This document shows positions 28,216 through 36,143 of a stretch of 64,000 bases of DNA, piece after piece. The stretch is from Streptomyces sp. M92 (GTDB lineage Bacteria; Actinomycetota; Actinomycetes; Streptomycetales; Streptomycetaceae), in contig NZ_CP101137.1 in the NCBI RefSeq assembly GCF_028473745.1, positions 1,054,001 to 1,118,000 of the forward strand. Reading direction: 5' to 3'. A model generated the notes under the pieces. The model searched no databases. It was not told the DNA's origin and saw nothing but the letters and a program-made list of their open reading frames with translations. The position numbers and the translations under genes were made by a program. Every line of letters begins with the position of its first letter. Position 1 is the first letter of the stretch.

Positions 28216-30033
28216 ATGTGCGGAATCGTCGGATACATCGGCAAGCGTGACGTCGCGCCCCTGCTCCTGGAGGGCCTCCAGCGCCTGGAGTACCGCGGCT
28301 ACGACTCGGCGGGCATCGTCGTCACGTCCCCGAAGGCGGCCGGTCTGAAGATGGTCAAGGCCAAGGGCCGGGTCCGCGACCTGGAGGCCAAGGTCCCGGC
28401 GCGCTTCAAGGGCACCACCGGCATCGCCCACACCCGCTGGGCCACCCACGGCGCCCCCTCCGACGTGAACGCCCACCCGCACATGTCGGCCGACAACAAG
28501 GTCGCCGTCGTCCACAACGGCATCATCGACAACGCCGCCGACCTGCGCCGCAAGCTGGAGGCGGACGGTGTCGAGTTCCTCTCCGAGACCGACACCGAGG
28601 TCCTGGTCCACCTCATCGCCCGTTGTGAGGCGGAGAAGCTGGAGGACAAGGTCCGCGAGACGCTGCGGGTGATCGAGGGCACGTACGGCATCGCCGTGAT
28701 GCACGCCGACTTCCCCGAGCGCATCGTCGTCGCCCGCAACGGCTCGCCGGTCGTCCTCGGCATCGGCGAGAAGGAGATGTTCGTCGCCTCGGACATCGCA
28801 GCGCTGGTCACCCACACCCGCCAGATAGTCACCCTCGACGACGGCGAGATGGCCACCCTCAAGGCCGACGACTTCCGCACGTACACCACCGAGGGCACCC
28901 GCACCACGTCCGAGCCGACCACCGTGGAGTGGGAGGCCGCCTCCTACGACATGGGCGGCCACGACACCTACATGCACAAGGAGATCCACGAGCAGGCCGA
29001 GGCCGTGGACCGCGTGCTGCGCGGCCGGATCGACGACCGCTTCTCCACCGTGCACCTCGGCGGCCTCAACCTGGACGCCCGCGACGCGCGTGCCGTGCGC
29101 CGCGTGAAGATCCTCGGCTGCGGCACCTCGTACCACGCGGGCCAGATCGGCGCCCAGATGATCGAGGAGCTGGCCCGCATCCCCGCGGACGCCGAGCCCG
29201 CCTCCGAGTTCCGCTACCGCAACGCGGTCGTCGACCCCGACACCCTGTACATCGCCGTCTCCCAGTCCGGTGAGACGTACGACGTGCTGGCCGCCGTGCA
29301 GGAGCTCAAGCGCAAGGGCGCCCGTGTCCTGGGCATCGTCAACGTGGTCGGTTCGGCGATCGCCCGCGAGGCCGACGGCGGCATGTACGTGCACGCCGGG
29401 CCCGAGGTCTGCGTCGTCTCCACCAAGTGCTTCACCAACACCTGCGTCGCCTTCGCGCTGCTCGCCCTGCACCTGGGCCGTACCCGCGACCTCTCCGTGC
29501 GCGACGGCAAGCGCATCATCGAGGGCCTGCGCAAGCTGCCCGCACAGATCGCCGAGATGCTGGAGCGGGAGGAGGACATCAAGAAGCTGGCCGCGCAGTA
29601 CGCCGACGCCCGCTCGATGCTCTTCATCGGCCGGGTCCGGGGCTACCCGGTCGCCCGCGAGGCCTCCCTGAAGCTCAAGGAGGTCTCCTACATCCACGCC
29701 GAGGCCTACCCGGCCTCCGAGCTGAAGCACGGCCCGCTCGCCCTGATCGAGCCCGCCCTGCCGACGGTCGCGATCGTGCCGGACGACGACCTGCTGGAGA
29801 AGAACCGCGCCGCGATGGAGGAGATCAAGGCCCGCAGCGGTCAGATCCTCGCCGTCGCCCACCAGGAGCAGGAGAAGGCCGACCACACGATCGTCGTCCC
29901 GAAGAACGAGGACGAGCTGGACCCGATCCTGATGGGCATCCCCCTCCAGCTCCTCGCCTACCACACGGCCCTGTCGCTGGGCCGCGACATCGACAAGCCC
30001 CGCAACCTCGCCAAGTCGGTGACGGTGGAGTAG
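28216..30033 (+). CDS. glmS: Glutamine-fructose-6-phosphate aminotransferase
   Basis: This 605-residue enzyme makes glucosamine-6-phosphate from fructose-6-phosphate and glutamine, the entry to cell-wall amino sugars. Cys2 (MCGIVGYIG) is the N-terminal amidotransferase nucleophile. HTRWATHG and HNGIIDNAADLR follow, then two SIS domains (ILGCGTSYHAGQIGA; SQSGETYDVLAA; EASLKLKEVSYIHAEAYPAS) and the C-terminal LAKSVTVE. Full family length. No glmS ribozyme could fit in the 54-bp leader. Confidence 0.96.
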   Translation: MCGIVGYIGKRDVAPLLLEGLQRLEYRGYDSAGIVVTSPKAAGLKMVKAKGRVRDLEAKVPARFKGTTGIAHTRWATHGAPSDVNAHPHMSADNKVAVVHNGIIDNAADLRRKLEADGVEFLSETDTEVLVHLIARCEAEKLEDKVRETLRVIEGTYGIAVMHADFPERIVVARNGSPVVLGIGEKEMFVASDIAALVTHTRQIVTLDDGEMATLKADDFRTYTTEGTRTTSEPTTVEWEAASYDMGGHDTYMHKEIHEQAEAVDRVLRGRIDDRFSTVHLGGLNLDARDARAVRRVKILGCGTSYHAGQIGAQMIEELARIPADAEPASEFRYRNAVVDPDTLYIAVSQSGETYDVLAAVQELKRKGARVLGIVNVVGSAIAREADGGMYVHAGPEVCVVSTKCFTNTCVAFALLALHLGRTRDLSVRDGKRIIEGLRKLPAQIAEMLEREEDIKKLAAQYADARSMLFIGRVRGYPVAREASLKLKEVSYIHAEAYPASELKHGPLALIEPALPTVAIVPDDDLLEKNRAAMEEIKARSGQILAVAHQEQEKADHTIVVPKNEDELDPILMGIPLQLLAYHTALSLGRDIDKPRNLAKSVTVE

Positions 30034-30039
30034 GGCGCG

Positions 30040-30085
30040 CCCCAAGGGGCGCGGGGAACTGCGCGACAAGCCACAACGCGCCTGC
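30040..30085 (+). repeat. Dispersed Streptomyces intergenic repeat (GGGGCGCGGGGAACTGCGCGA type)
   Basis: The segment beginning CCCAAGGGGCGCGGGGAACT and running through GCGCGACAAGCCACAACG directly after glmS matches, from memory, a short palindromic element scattered between genes in many Streptomyces genomes. It can fold by pairing its GC-rich parts. Copy number was not tested. Confidence 0.6.
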
Positions 30086-30103
30086 ACAGGCAGAACGACC
30101 CGA

Positions 30104-30143
30104 ACGGCCCCCCACGTATGCCACCCATCACGTGGGGGGCCGT
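30104..30143. terminator. Bidirectional hairpin terminator between glmS and the convergent gene
   Basis: ACGGCCCCCCACGT (30104-30117) pairs perfectly with ACGTGGGGGGCCGT (30130-30143) around a 12-nt loop. It sits in the convergent gap and can serve glmS and the minus-strand YaaH-like gene. Confidence 0.85.
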
Positions 30144-30184
30144 CCCGTCGCCGGGGAGCCGCCCAGCCCCCCAGCCCGTGGCAG

Positions 30185-30745
30185 CTAGACCGTCACTCCC
30201 CGGCCCGCGGCGCGCCGCGAGACACTCGTGGGCCAGTGGGCCATGCCCGCCGTCGCCGCGTACCAGGCCACCGCCCCCGCCACGACGGCGAACCACCCGC
30301 CCGCCTTGCCCAGCACCTCGCTGTCGGCGAAGGCGCCGAGGGCGAGCAGCAGCAGGGAGACGGCGAACAGCCCGTACACGCCCTGCCCGAGCGTGTCGCC
30401 GCCGGCGACCGTGAGGGAGAGGGCGACGAGGGCGAACAGCAGCAGGAAGAGTCCCGCCGCGTTGGCGGAGACCTGGCCGCCGGCCGAGACGGCCCAGGTG
30501 AACCAGAGCGCGCCGAGCATGGTGAAGGCGGTGCCGGAGGCGTTGTCCCGCTCGCGCAGCGCCAGCAGTCCGGCGACGAAGAGCGCGACACCGCCGACGT
30601 ACTGGGCGACGGTCACGGCGTCCGCCGCCGTCACGCCGTCGACCACGCCGGTGTGAGCGAGGCCGAAGGCCAGCAGGGTGATGCCGAGCGCGAGCCGGCC
30701 GACGATCGTGGTGGTGGTGCTTCCCGCGGAGACGTCGTCGTCCAC
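30185..30745 (-). CDS. GPR1/FUN34/YaaH (AceTr) family membrane protein
   Basis: This 186-residue protein has six hydrophobic helices. It opens with LALGITLLAFGLAHTG in helix 1, a divergent version of the family NPxPLGL segment, and has the six-helix spacing typical of acetate/succinate channels. It may move acetate or another small acid across the membrane; the key N-terminal NPAPLGL motif is not conserved, so the substrate is uncertain. The GTG start at 30745 has AAGGGAG upstream. Confidence 0.65.
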   Translation of the reverse strand: MDDDVSAGSTTTTIVGRLALGITLLAFGLAHTGVVDGVTAADAVTVAQYVGGVALFVAGLLALRERDNASGTAFTMLGALWFTWAVSAGGQVSANAAGLFLLLFALVALSLTVAGGDTLGQGVYGLFAVSLLLLALGAFADSEVLGKAGGWFAVVAGAVAWYAATAGMAHWPTSVSRRAAGRGVTV

Positions 30746-30874
30746 GGCGGGCTCCCTTCACGCATGTGCGGTTGCGCGGTGACCGGTATATGCCCTTCAC
30801 AAGGGCACAAACACCTCTACGCGCCAGCGGGTTCACGCAGCATGACGAAAGGGGAGCGCGGTGGCGGGCGGTCG

Positions 30875-31402
30875 CTACGGGATGACGACGACGGGCCGCT
30901 GCGCCCGCTTGGCGAGCCGGCCGGCGACGGAGCCGAAGAGGCGGCCCACCAGTCCGTGACTGGAACCGACGACGATGGCGTCCGCCTCGTACTCCCGGCC
31001 CACCTCTTCGAGTTCGTGGCAGATGTCGCCGCCTCGCTCGACCAGGATCCAGGGCACCTCGGTGAGGTAGTCCGCACACGCCAGCTCCAGACCCAGCACC
31101 TCGGTGCGGTGATCCGGCACGTCCACGAAGACGGGAGGTTCACAGCCCGCCCACACGGTGGTCGGCAGGCGGTTGGCGACGTGCACGATGACCAGGCCCG
31201 AGCCGAGCCGGCGTGCCATGCCGATCGCGTACGCGAGGGCGCGCTCACTGGAGGTGGAGCCGTCGAAGCCGACGACGACACCGTGCTTGAAGGCTGGGTC
31301 GCACGACTGGCGTGGCTCTTCGGCCGCCAGGGGCTCGGCCGCCGTAGGTTCGGCGACGGGCCGCTTGCGGTCCGCGGGTTCGAAGAATTCGTGACCGGCC
31401 AT
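30875..31402 (-). CDS. Universal stress protein (UspA family)
   Basis: This 175-residue single-Usp-domain protein has an N-terminal extension of about 35 charged residues. The domain opens with GVVVGFDGSTSSERALAYAI and ends with the ATP-binding type motif ADAIVVGSSHGLVGRLFGSV followed by AKRAQRPVVVIP (G-2x-G-9x-G(S/T) pattern), so it probably binds ATP. The start ATG at 31402 is chosen over the longer frame to 31495. A stress or dormancy role is inferred from the family. Confidence 0.82.
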   Translation of the reverse strand: MAGHEFFEPADRKRPVAEPTAAEPLAAEEPRQSCDPAFKHGVVVGFDGSTSSERALAYAIGMARRLGSGLVIVHVANRLPTTVWAGCEPPVFVDVPDHRTEVLGLELACADYLTEVPWILVERGGDICHELEEVGREYEADAIVVGSSHGLVGRLFGSVAGRLAKRAQRPVVVIP

Positions 31403-31714
31403 GGCTGTCTCGGCGTTTTTATCCTCTATGGGGGACAACTGCGTGCGGCGGACCTGTGTCCGGCGTGTGTCCGGGAATGGTCTTCCCAACCCCATACCCC
31501 CAAGGGTACGGCGGCACGCCTCCTTCGCCCAGATCCCGCGCAGGGTCCGCCGCGGGGTTCACCGGAGCATGCACGAGGGGGCGCCCGTAACGCAATGGTT
31601 GCTGCGCTGTACAGGCGGTTTGCACGGGATTCAACTGTCCGTGACCGGTCGTGACCGACGCGCCGCCCGGGCGTTGATCTTCTTGCCGCAAGCCCGAGGG
31701 AACACGGAGCACCG

Positions 31715-32065
31715 ATGTCCGGACCGCACCAGCACGCCCAGCCGCCGTCCGGTGCGTCCGGGGCCGGTCCGGCCGCACCGGCCCGCGACGGCGTCACCGA
31801 CCTCGTCCGCTGGGCGGCCTTCTGCGTCGCCCTGGTCCCCGTCGTCCTCCTCTATTACGGCACCTCGCTCGCCGGGACCGCCGGGACGACCCTGGGCCTG
31901 GCCGCCGTCACCGGCGTCTGCCGCCTGCTGCTGCGCCGCTCCGAGCGCGTCGCGGGCCGTTCGTCCGGCGCGCAGCACGCGGCGCCGGCCGGGCGCCGGC
32001 ACCGGGCCGGCTCGCCACGCCACAGGGCCGGACGGCACACTGGGGAAAACACACCGGTCGACTGA
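31715..32065 (+). CDS. Small membrane protein upstream of adpA
   Basis: This 116-residue protein has a Pro/Ala-rich N-terminus, two hydrophobic segments (about residues 31-50 and 54-70) and an Arg/His-rich basic tail. It looks like a small inner-membrane protein with no known family. The ATG follows GGAG at about 7 nt spacing. It points toward adpA but is separated from it by a long leader. Confidence 0.55.
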   Translation: MSGPHQHAQPPSGASGAGPAAPARDGVTDLVRWAAFCVALVPVVLLYYGTSLAGTAGTTLGLAAVTGVCRLLLRRSERVAGRSSGAQHAAPAGRRHRAGSPRHRAGRHTGENTPVD

Positions 32066-32452
32066 CCGGTTTCCGCGCACGCGCCCGTATCTTTTCGGCC
32101 AACTTCTCCGGGTGGCTCATCCCTGGCCCCCACCACCCCCAAACCCCCGTTCCACCTGCACGGAAAGGGTCTGGCGGCCCCCGCGCACCCTACGGGGATT
32201 GGCCACTGCGACAAGGCGCACTTCCCTGGGGCGCCCCGGAGTGCGACGCTTCGTGATCGACTGCTTCACGCCAAGTTGCCATGTCGACAATGTCCCAAGT
32301 GCCGAACCGGCCACCTCGGTGCGACGGGACACAGTAGATTCGATCTTGACTGTCTACGGCGGGGGACTCGTGCAGGACCGAGGGGAAACGTGTTGGAGCG
32401 ACAGACCCGAAAGGAACAGGGCGCCGCGACCACCGAGGGGGGCTTAGCACTT
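32066..32452 (+). promoter_or_regulatory. Long adpA upstream region with candidate AdpA autoregulatory site
   Basis: This 387-bp stretch holds no gene I can support. On the minus strand at 32304-32313 it has TGGCCGGTTC, a full match to the AdpA consensus TGGCSNGWWY. AdpA is known to bind its own promoter region in streptomycetes. A TTGACT at about 32347 could be a -35 box, but no convincing -10 follows. The leader ends with GAGGGGGGCTTAGC before the ATG. Confidence 0.5.
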
Positions 32453-33640
32453 ATGAGCCACGACACCGCTGCCGCGCCGGAAACCGCGGCCCGGAAGCTC
32501 TCCGGGCGACGCCGCAAGGAGATCGTCGCGGTGCTGCTGTTCAGTGGCGGCCCCATCTTCGAGAGTTCCATACCGCTGTCGGTCTTCGGGATCGACCGCC
32601 AGGACGCCGGCGTGCCGCGCTACCGCCTGCTGGTGTGTGCCGGCGAGGACGGCCCGCTGCGGACCACGGGGGGCCTGGAACTCACCGCGCCGCAGGGCCT
32701 GGAGGCGATCTCCCGCGCGGGCACGGTCGTCGTGCCGGCCTGGCGGTCGATCACCTCGCCGCCACCGGAGGAAGCGCTCGACGCCCTGCGCCGGGCGCAC
32801 GAGGAGGGCGCCCGCATAGTCGGGCTGTGCACCGGCGCCTTCGTACTCGCGGCGGCGGGCCTGCTCGACGGCCGCCCCGCGACCACCCACTGGATGTACG
32901 CGCCGACCCTGGCCAAGCGCTATCCGTCGGTGCACGTCGATCCGCGCGAACTGTTCGTGGACGACGGCGACGTGCTGACGTCGGCGGGCACCGCGGCCGG
33001 CATCGACCTGTGCCTGCACATCGTGCGCACGGACCACGGCAACGAGGCGGCCGGCGCGCTGGCCCGCCGCCTGGTGGTCCCGCCGCGCCGCTCGGGCGGC
33101 CAGGAGCGCTACCTCGACAGGTCTTTACCGGAGGAGATCGGCGCCGACCCGCTCGCCGAGGTCGTCGCCTGGGCGCTGGAGCACCTGCACGAGCAGTTCG
33201 ACGTGGAGACGCTGGCGGCCCGCGCGTACATGAGCCGCCGCACCTTCGACCGCCGGTTCCGCTCGCTGACGGGCAGCGCCCCGCTCCAGTGGCTGATCAC
33301 GCAGCGGGTCCTCCAGGCGCAGCGCCTCCTGGAGACGTCCGACTACTCGGTGGACGAGGTCGCGGGCCGCTGCGGCTTCCGGTCGCCGGTGGCGCTGCGC
33401 GGCCACTTCCGCCGCCAGCTGGGTTCGTCGCCGGCCGCCTACCGTGCCGCGTACCGGGCCCGCCGGCCCCAGGGCGACCGCGCCGTGGACCCGGAGCCGG
33501 CCGGCGGCCCCCGGCCCAGCGCACCGCCGGAGCCGGCCCCGCTGCCGGCGGACAACGCGGTCCCGTTCCAGTCCCGCCGCACGCCGCCGCCGCTGCCCGC
33601 CGCGGCGGCGAGCCTGCCGGGGCAGCGCAGCGCGCCGTGA
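32453..33640 (+). CDS. adpA: AdpA, global developmental regulator (AraC family), with TTA codon
   Basis: This 395-residue protein has an N-terminal DJ-1/PfpI (GATase-1-like) dimerisation domain (about 20-200, with GLCTGAFVLAAAGLLDG) and a C-terminal AraC/XylS DNA-binding domain (about 235-330). The latter contains HEQFDVETLAARAYMSRRTF and the second HTH SVDEVAGRCGFRSPVALRGH. The tail is Pro-rich. Codon 225 is TTA (33125-33127), lying between the two domains. In streptomycetes this Leu codon makes translation depend on the bldA tRNA. AdpA controls aerial mycelium and antibiotic genes. Start ATG at 32453; a longer upstream frame is not conserved-looking. Confidence 0.97.
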   Translation: MSHDTAAAPETAARKLSGRRRKEIVAVLLFSGGPIFESSIPLSVFGIDRQDAGVPRYRLLVCAGEDGPLRTTGGLELTAPQGLEAISRAGTVVVPAWRSITSPPPEEALDALRRAHEEGARIVGLCTGAFVLAAAGLLDGRPATTHWMYAPTLAKRYPSVHVDPRELFVDDGDVLTSAGTAAGIDLCLHIVRTDHGNEAAGALARRLVVPPRRSGGQERYLDRSLPEEIGADPLAEVVAWALEHLHEQFDVETLAARAYMSRRTFDRRFRSLTGSAPLQWLITQRVLQAQRLLETSDYSVDEVAGRCGFRSPVALRGHFRRQLGSSPAAYRAAYRARRPQGDRAVDPEPAGGPRPSAPPEPAPLPADNAVPFQSRRTPPPLPAAAASLPGQRSAP

Positions 33641-33662
33641 ACCCGTGAACGCCGGGCGGGCG

Positions 33663-33736
33663 CGTCCAGCCCGTCCGGCGTTCGAGGACGAGGCCGTCCA
33701 GGCCGAAGCGGGGGGCCGGGGGCGGCAGCCCCCGTG
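33663..33736 (+). repeat. Dispersed Streptomyces intergenic repeat (CCGTCCGGCGTT...GAGGACGAGG type)
   Basis: The stretch containing CAGCCCGTCCGGCGTTCGAG, then GACGAGGCCGTCCAGGCC, GAAGCGGGGG and GGGGGCGGCAGCCCCC matches, from memory, an element of about 70 bp found in many Streptomyces intergenic regions. It contains two inverted pairs (GGGGGC/GCCCCC) and may terminate adpA transcripts. Copies elsewhere in the genome were not checked. Confidence 0.65.
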
Positions 33737-33792
33737 ACGTCCGCACCGGCGCCGGGGGACCATCCGGCACGGGTCGGCCGTAGGGTGGCCGC

Positions 33793-34395
33793 ATGAACGA
33801 TCGCATGGTGTGGATCGACTGCGAGATGACCGGCCTCTCGCTGTCGGACGACGCGCTCATCGAGGTTGCCGCCCTCGTCACCGACTCCGAGCTGAACGTC
33901 CTCGGCGAGGGCGTCGACATCGTCGTCCGTCCGCCGGAGCGGGCCCTGGAGACGATGCCGGAGGTGGTGCGTCAGATGCACACCGCGTCCGGCCTGCTCG
34001 CCGAGCTCGACGGCGGCACGACGCTCGCCGACGCCGAGGCCCAGGTCCTGGCGTACGTGAAGGAACACGTGAAGGAGCCCGGCAAGGCCCCGCTGTGCGG
34101 CAACTCCGTCGGCACCGACCGCGGCTTCCTGCTGCGGGACATGCCCACGCTGGAGGACTACCTCCACTACCGCATCGTCGACGTGTCCTCCATCAAGGAG
34201 CTGGCCCGCCGCTGGTACCCGCGGGCGTACTTCAACAGCCCCGAGAAGAACGGCAACCACCGCGCGCTCGCCGACATCCGCGAGTCCATCGCCGAACTGC
34301 GCTACTACCGGGAGGCCGTCTTCGTACCGCAGCCCGGCCCCGACACCGACACGGCGAGGGCGATCGCCGCCAAGCACGTGCTGCCCGCGGGGTAG
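33793..34395 (+). CDS. ornA: Oligoribonuclease
   Basis: This 200-residue DEDDh 3'-5' exoribonuclease degrades very short RNAs, including pGpG from c-di-GMP. Active-site residues are visible: WIDCEMTGL (Asp9, Glu11), [15 protein letters not shown] (third acidic residue) and [14 protein letters not shown] (His and last Asp). Its position after adpA is conserved in streptomycetes, where ornA affects growth and aerial mycelium. It ends about 107 bp before tRNA-His. Confidence 0.96.
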   Translation: MNDRMVWIDCEMTGLSLSDDALIEVAALVTDSELNVLGEGVDIVVRPPERALETMPEVVRQMHTASGLLAELDGGTTLADAEAQVLAYVKEHVKEPGKAPLCGNSVGTDRGFLLRDMPTLEDYLHYRIVDVSSIKELARRWYPRAYFNSPEKNGNHRALADIRESIAELRYYREAVFVPQPGPDTDTARAIAAKHVLPAG

Positions 34396-34502
34396 GACCC
34401 GCGGCGTCGGAAAAGGCGTGCGCGAGCACCCCTTCGGACCCTGTACACTTTTTCTCAGCCGGTCGGGAAAACCCGCCTCGCGGGATTCCAGCACCGGCCT
34501 TG

Positions 34503-34575
34503 GTGGGTGTAGCTCAGTTGGTAGAGCACCTGGTTGTGGTCCAGGTGGCCGCGGGTTCAAGTCCCGTCACTCACC
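34503..34575 (+). tRNA. tRNA-His (GTG)
   Basis: A full cloverleaf is present. The acceptor GTGGGTG (34503-34509) pairs with CACTCAC (34568-34574), allowing one G-T pair. The anticodon stem CCTGG/CCAGG surrounds TTGTGGT with anticodon GTG, and the T-arm contains GGTTCAAGTCCC. A G at 34502 and the discriminator C at 34575 fit the G-1:C73 pair that is diagnostic for tRNA-His. CCA is not encoded. A possible -10 box TACACT is at 34444-34449. Confidence 0.97.
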
Positions 34576-34581
34576 CTGCAT

Positions 34582-34619
34582 GATCAAGGGCTGACCTGGT
34601 AACGGGTCAGCCCTTGATC
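34582..34619 (+). terminator. Strong hairpin terminator after tRNA-His
   Basis: GATCAAGGGCTGACC (34582-34596) pairs perfectly with GGTCAGCCCTTGATC (34605-34619) across an 8-nt loop, starting 7 bp after the tRNA. One of the cleanest terminators in the window. Confidence 0.92.
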
Positions 34620-34672
34620 GCGTTCCAAGGTCTTCGGGAACAGTTCACCCATCAGGAGGGCACGGGCGCGCC

Positions 34673-34702
34673 GGGCTCCCTGATGGAACGATCAGGGAGC
34701 CC
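34673..34702. terminator. Hairpin terminator facing cebR
   Basis: GGGCTCCCTGAT (34673-34684) pairs with ATCAGGGAGCCC (34691-34702) around a 6-nt loop, 22 bp beyond the cebR stop. It most likely ends cebR and backs up the tRNA terminator from the other side. Confidence 0.85.
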
Positions 34703-34723
34703 AAGGGAGTGCGGGCCGTCACG

Positions 34724-35779
34724 TCACGACGACGCCCGCTCCACCAGCTCCGTCGGCAGCACCACCTGATGCCGGTCCAGCCCCCGGGAGGCGGCCGGGC
34801 GGCGGTCCGCGATCTCGGTCAGCAGGAGGTCTATCATCGCGCGGCCCATCTCCTCGATGGGCTGGCGGACACTGGTGAGCGGCGGCTCCATGTGGCGGGC
34901 GATGGCCGAGTCGTCGTAGCCGACCAGTGCCACGTCGTCCGGGATGCCGCGGCCCGCCTCGCGCAGCACCTGGCGGGCACCGGCCGCCGTGACGTCCGAA
35001 CCGGCGAAGACCGCGTCCAGGTCCGGGCGGCGGCGCAGCAGTTCCGTCATGGCGCGGCGGCCGCCCTCCTCGGTGAAGTCGCCCGCCTCGATCAGCTGCT
35101 CGTCCTCCTCGTGGCCGGCGTCGCGCAGGGCCGCGCGGTAGCCGTCGACGCGCCGCTGGGCGCCGTAGACGTCGAGGCGGCCGGTGATGTGCGCGATGCT
35201 GCGGCGCCCGCGCGAGAGCAGGTGCTCGACGGCGGAGCGGGCGCCGCCGAAGTTGTCCGAGTCCACCGACGCGAGCGACTCCGCGGCCGAGCGCGGGCCG
35301 CTGATCACCGCGGGGATCTCCAGCTGGGACAGCATGTCCGGCAGCGGGTCGTCGGCGTGCACGGAGACCAGCAGGACGCCGTCCACGCGGTGCGCCGCCA
35401 GGTACTGGGCGAGCCGGCGCCGCTCGCGGTCGCTGCCCGCGAAGATCAACAGCAGCTGCATCTCGGTCTCGGACAGCTCCGCGCCGACACCCTTGAGCAT
35501 GTCCGAGAAGTACGGTTCCGCGAAGAAACGGGTCTCCGGCTCGGGCACGACCAGCGCGATCGCGTCCGTGCGGTTGGCGGCCAGGGCGCGGGCCGCCGTG
35601 TTCGGGACGTAGCCGAGTTCCGCGACCGCCGCCTCGACCGCTGCCCGGGTCGCGTCGCTCACCCGGGGCGAGCCGTTGATCACCCGGGACACCGTGCCGC
35701 GGCCGACGCCCGCCCGTGCCGCCACCTCTTCGAGGGTGGGCCGGCCACCGCTCCGCCCACGCACTCCGTGGCCTGCCAT
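34724..35779 (-). CDS. cebR: LacI-family repressor of cello-oligosaccharide use
   Basis: This 351-residue protein has an N-terminal LacI helix-turn-helix (PTLEEVAARAGVGRGTVSRV, hinge near ARALAANRTDAIALVV) and a periplasmic-binding-protein-like sugar domain (about 70-345). It is divergent from cebEFG-bglC, the conserved Streptomyces arrangement in which CebR binds TGGGAGCGCTCCCA and is released by cellobiose/cellotriose. The start is the ATG at 35779, with GGGAGGCGG upstream; the frame extends 10 codons further without a ribosome site. No CebR box is visible right at its own start. Confidence 0.93.
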   Translation of the reverse strand: MAGHGVRGRSGGRPTLEEVAARAGVGRGTVSRVINGSPRVSDATRAAVEAAVAELGYVPNTAARALAANRTDAIALVVPEPETRFFAEPYFSDMLKGVGAELSETEMQLLLIFAGSDRERRRLAQYLAAHRVDGVLLVSVHADDPLPDMLSQLEIPAVISGPRSAAESLASVDSDNFGGARSAVEHLLSRGRRSIAHITGRLDVYGAQRRVDGYRAALRDAGHEEDEQLIEAGDFTEEGGRRAMTELLRRRPDLDAVFAGSDVTAAGARQVLREAGRGIPDDVALVGYDDSAIARHMEPPLTSVRQPIEEMGRAMIDLLLTEIADRRPAASRGLDRHQVVLPTELVERASS

Positions 35780-35999
35780 CGGCTCCGCCTCCCGTCGACA
35801 CCTCCGCACTTTGCGGCTGGCCTGGAATTTAACAGGCCGGTCGGGTCTAATGACCGGCTCCGGACCGCCGCCCGCCGTACGGAGGGCCTTCCGTGCCGTT
35901 CATGGTGTCCAGTTAACAGGCAGATAACTGAACGCAGTTCGTCGCGTCCGTTCCCTTGACACCCCCGCCCGGAGCCGCGACTCTTCAAGACATCACTTG

Positions 36000-36013
36000 T
36001 GGGAGCGCTCCCA
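36000..36013. promoter_or_regulatory. CebR operator upstream of cebE
   Basis: TGGGAGCGCTCCCA is a perfect 14-bp palindrome and the exact CebR box. It lies 130 bp before cebE. A TTGACA at 35956-35961 is a likely -35 box, which places the operator just downstream of the expected transcription start, fitting repression by blocking the polymerase. The rest of the 364-bp gap 35780-36143 holds no supported gene. Confidence 0.95.
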
Positions 36014-36143
36014 CACTACCTGGCACTTACACATCCCGCACGTTCCCCGCCCGAGCCGCAGCGACGAACGAACGACATGAAGCAGCGGGTCCAACCAAGC
36101 AGTTGGCCGGGGGGTCGGCACGTCAGGGCAACAGGAGGACGCA

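Noticed and set aside
33810..34583. Plus-strand frame running through ornA and the tRNA
   Set aside because: It covers the tRNA-His gene and is out of frame with the clear OrnA protein.
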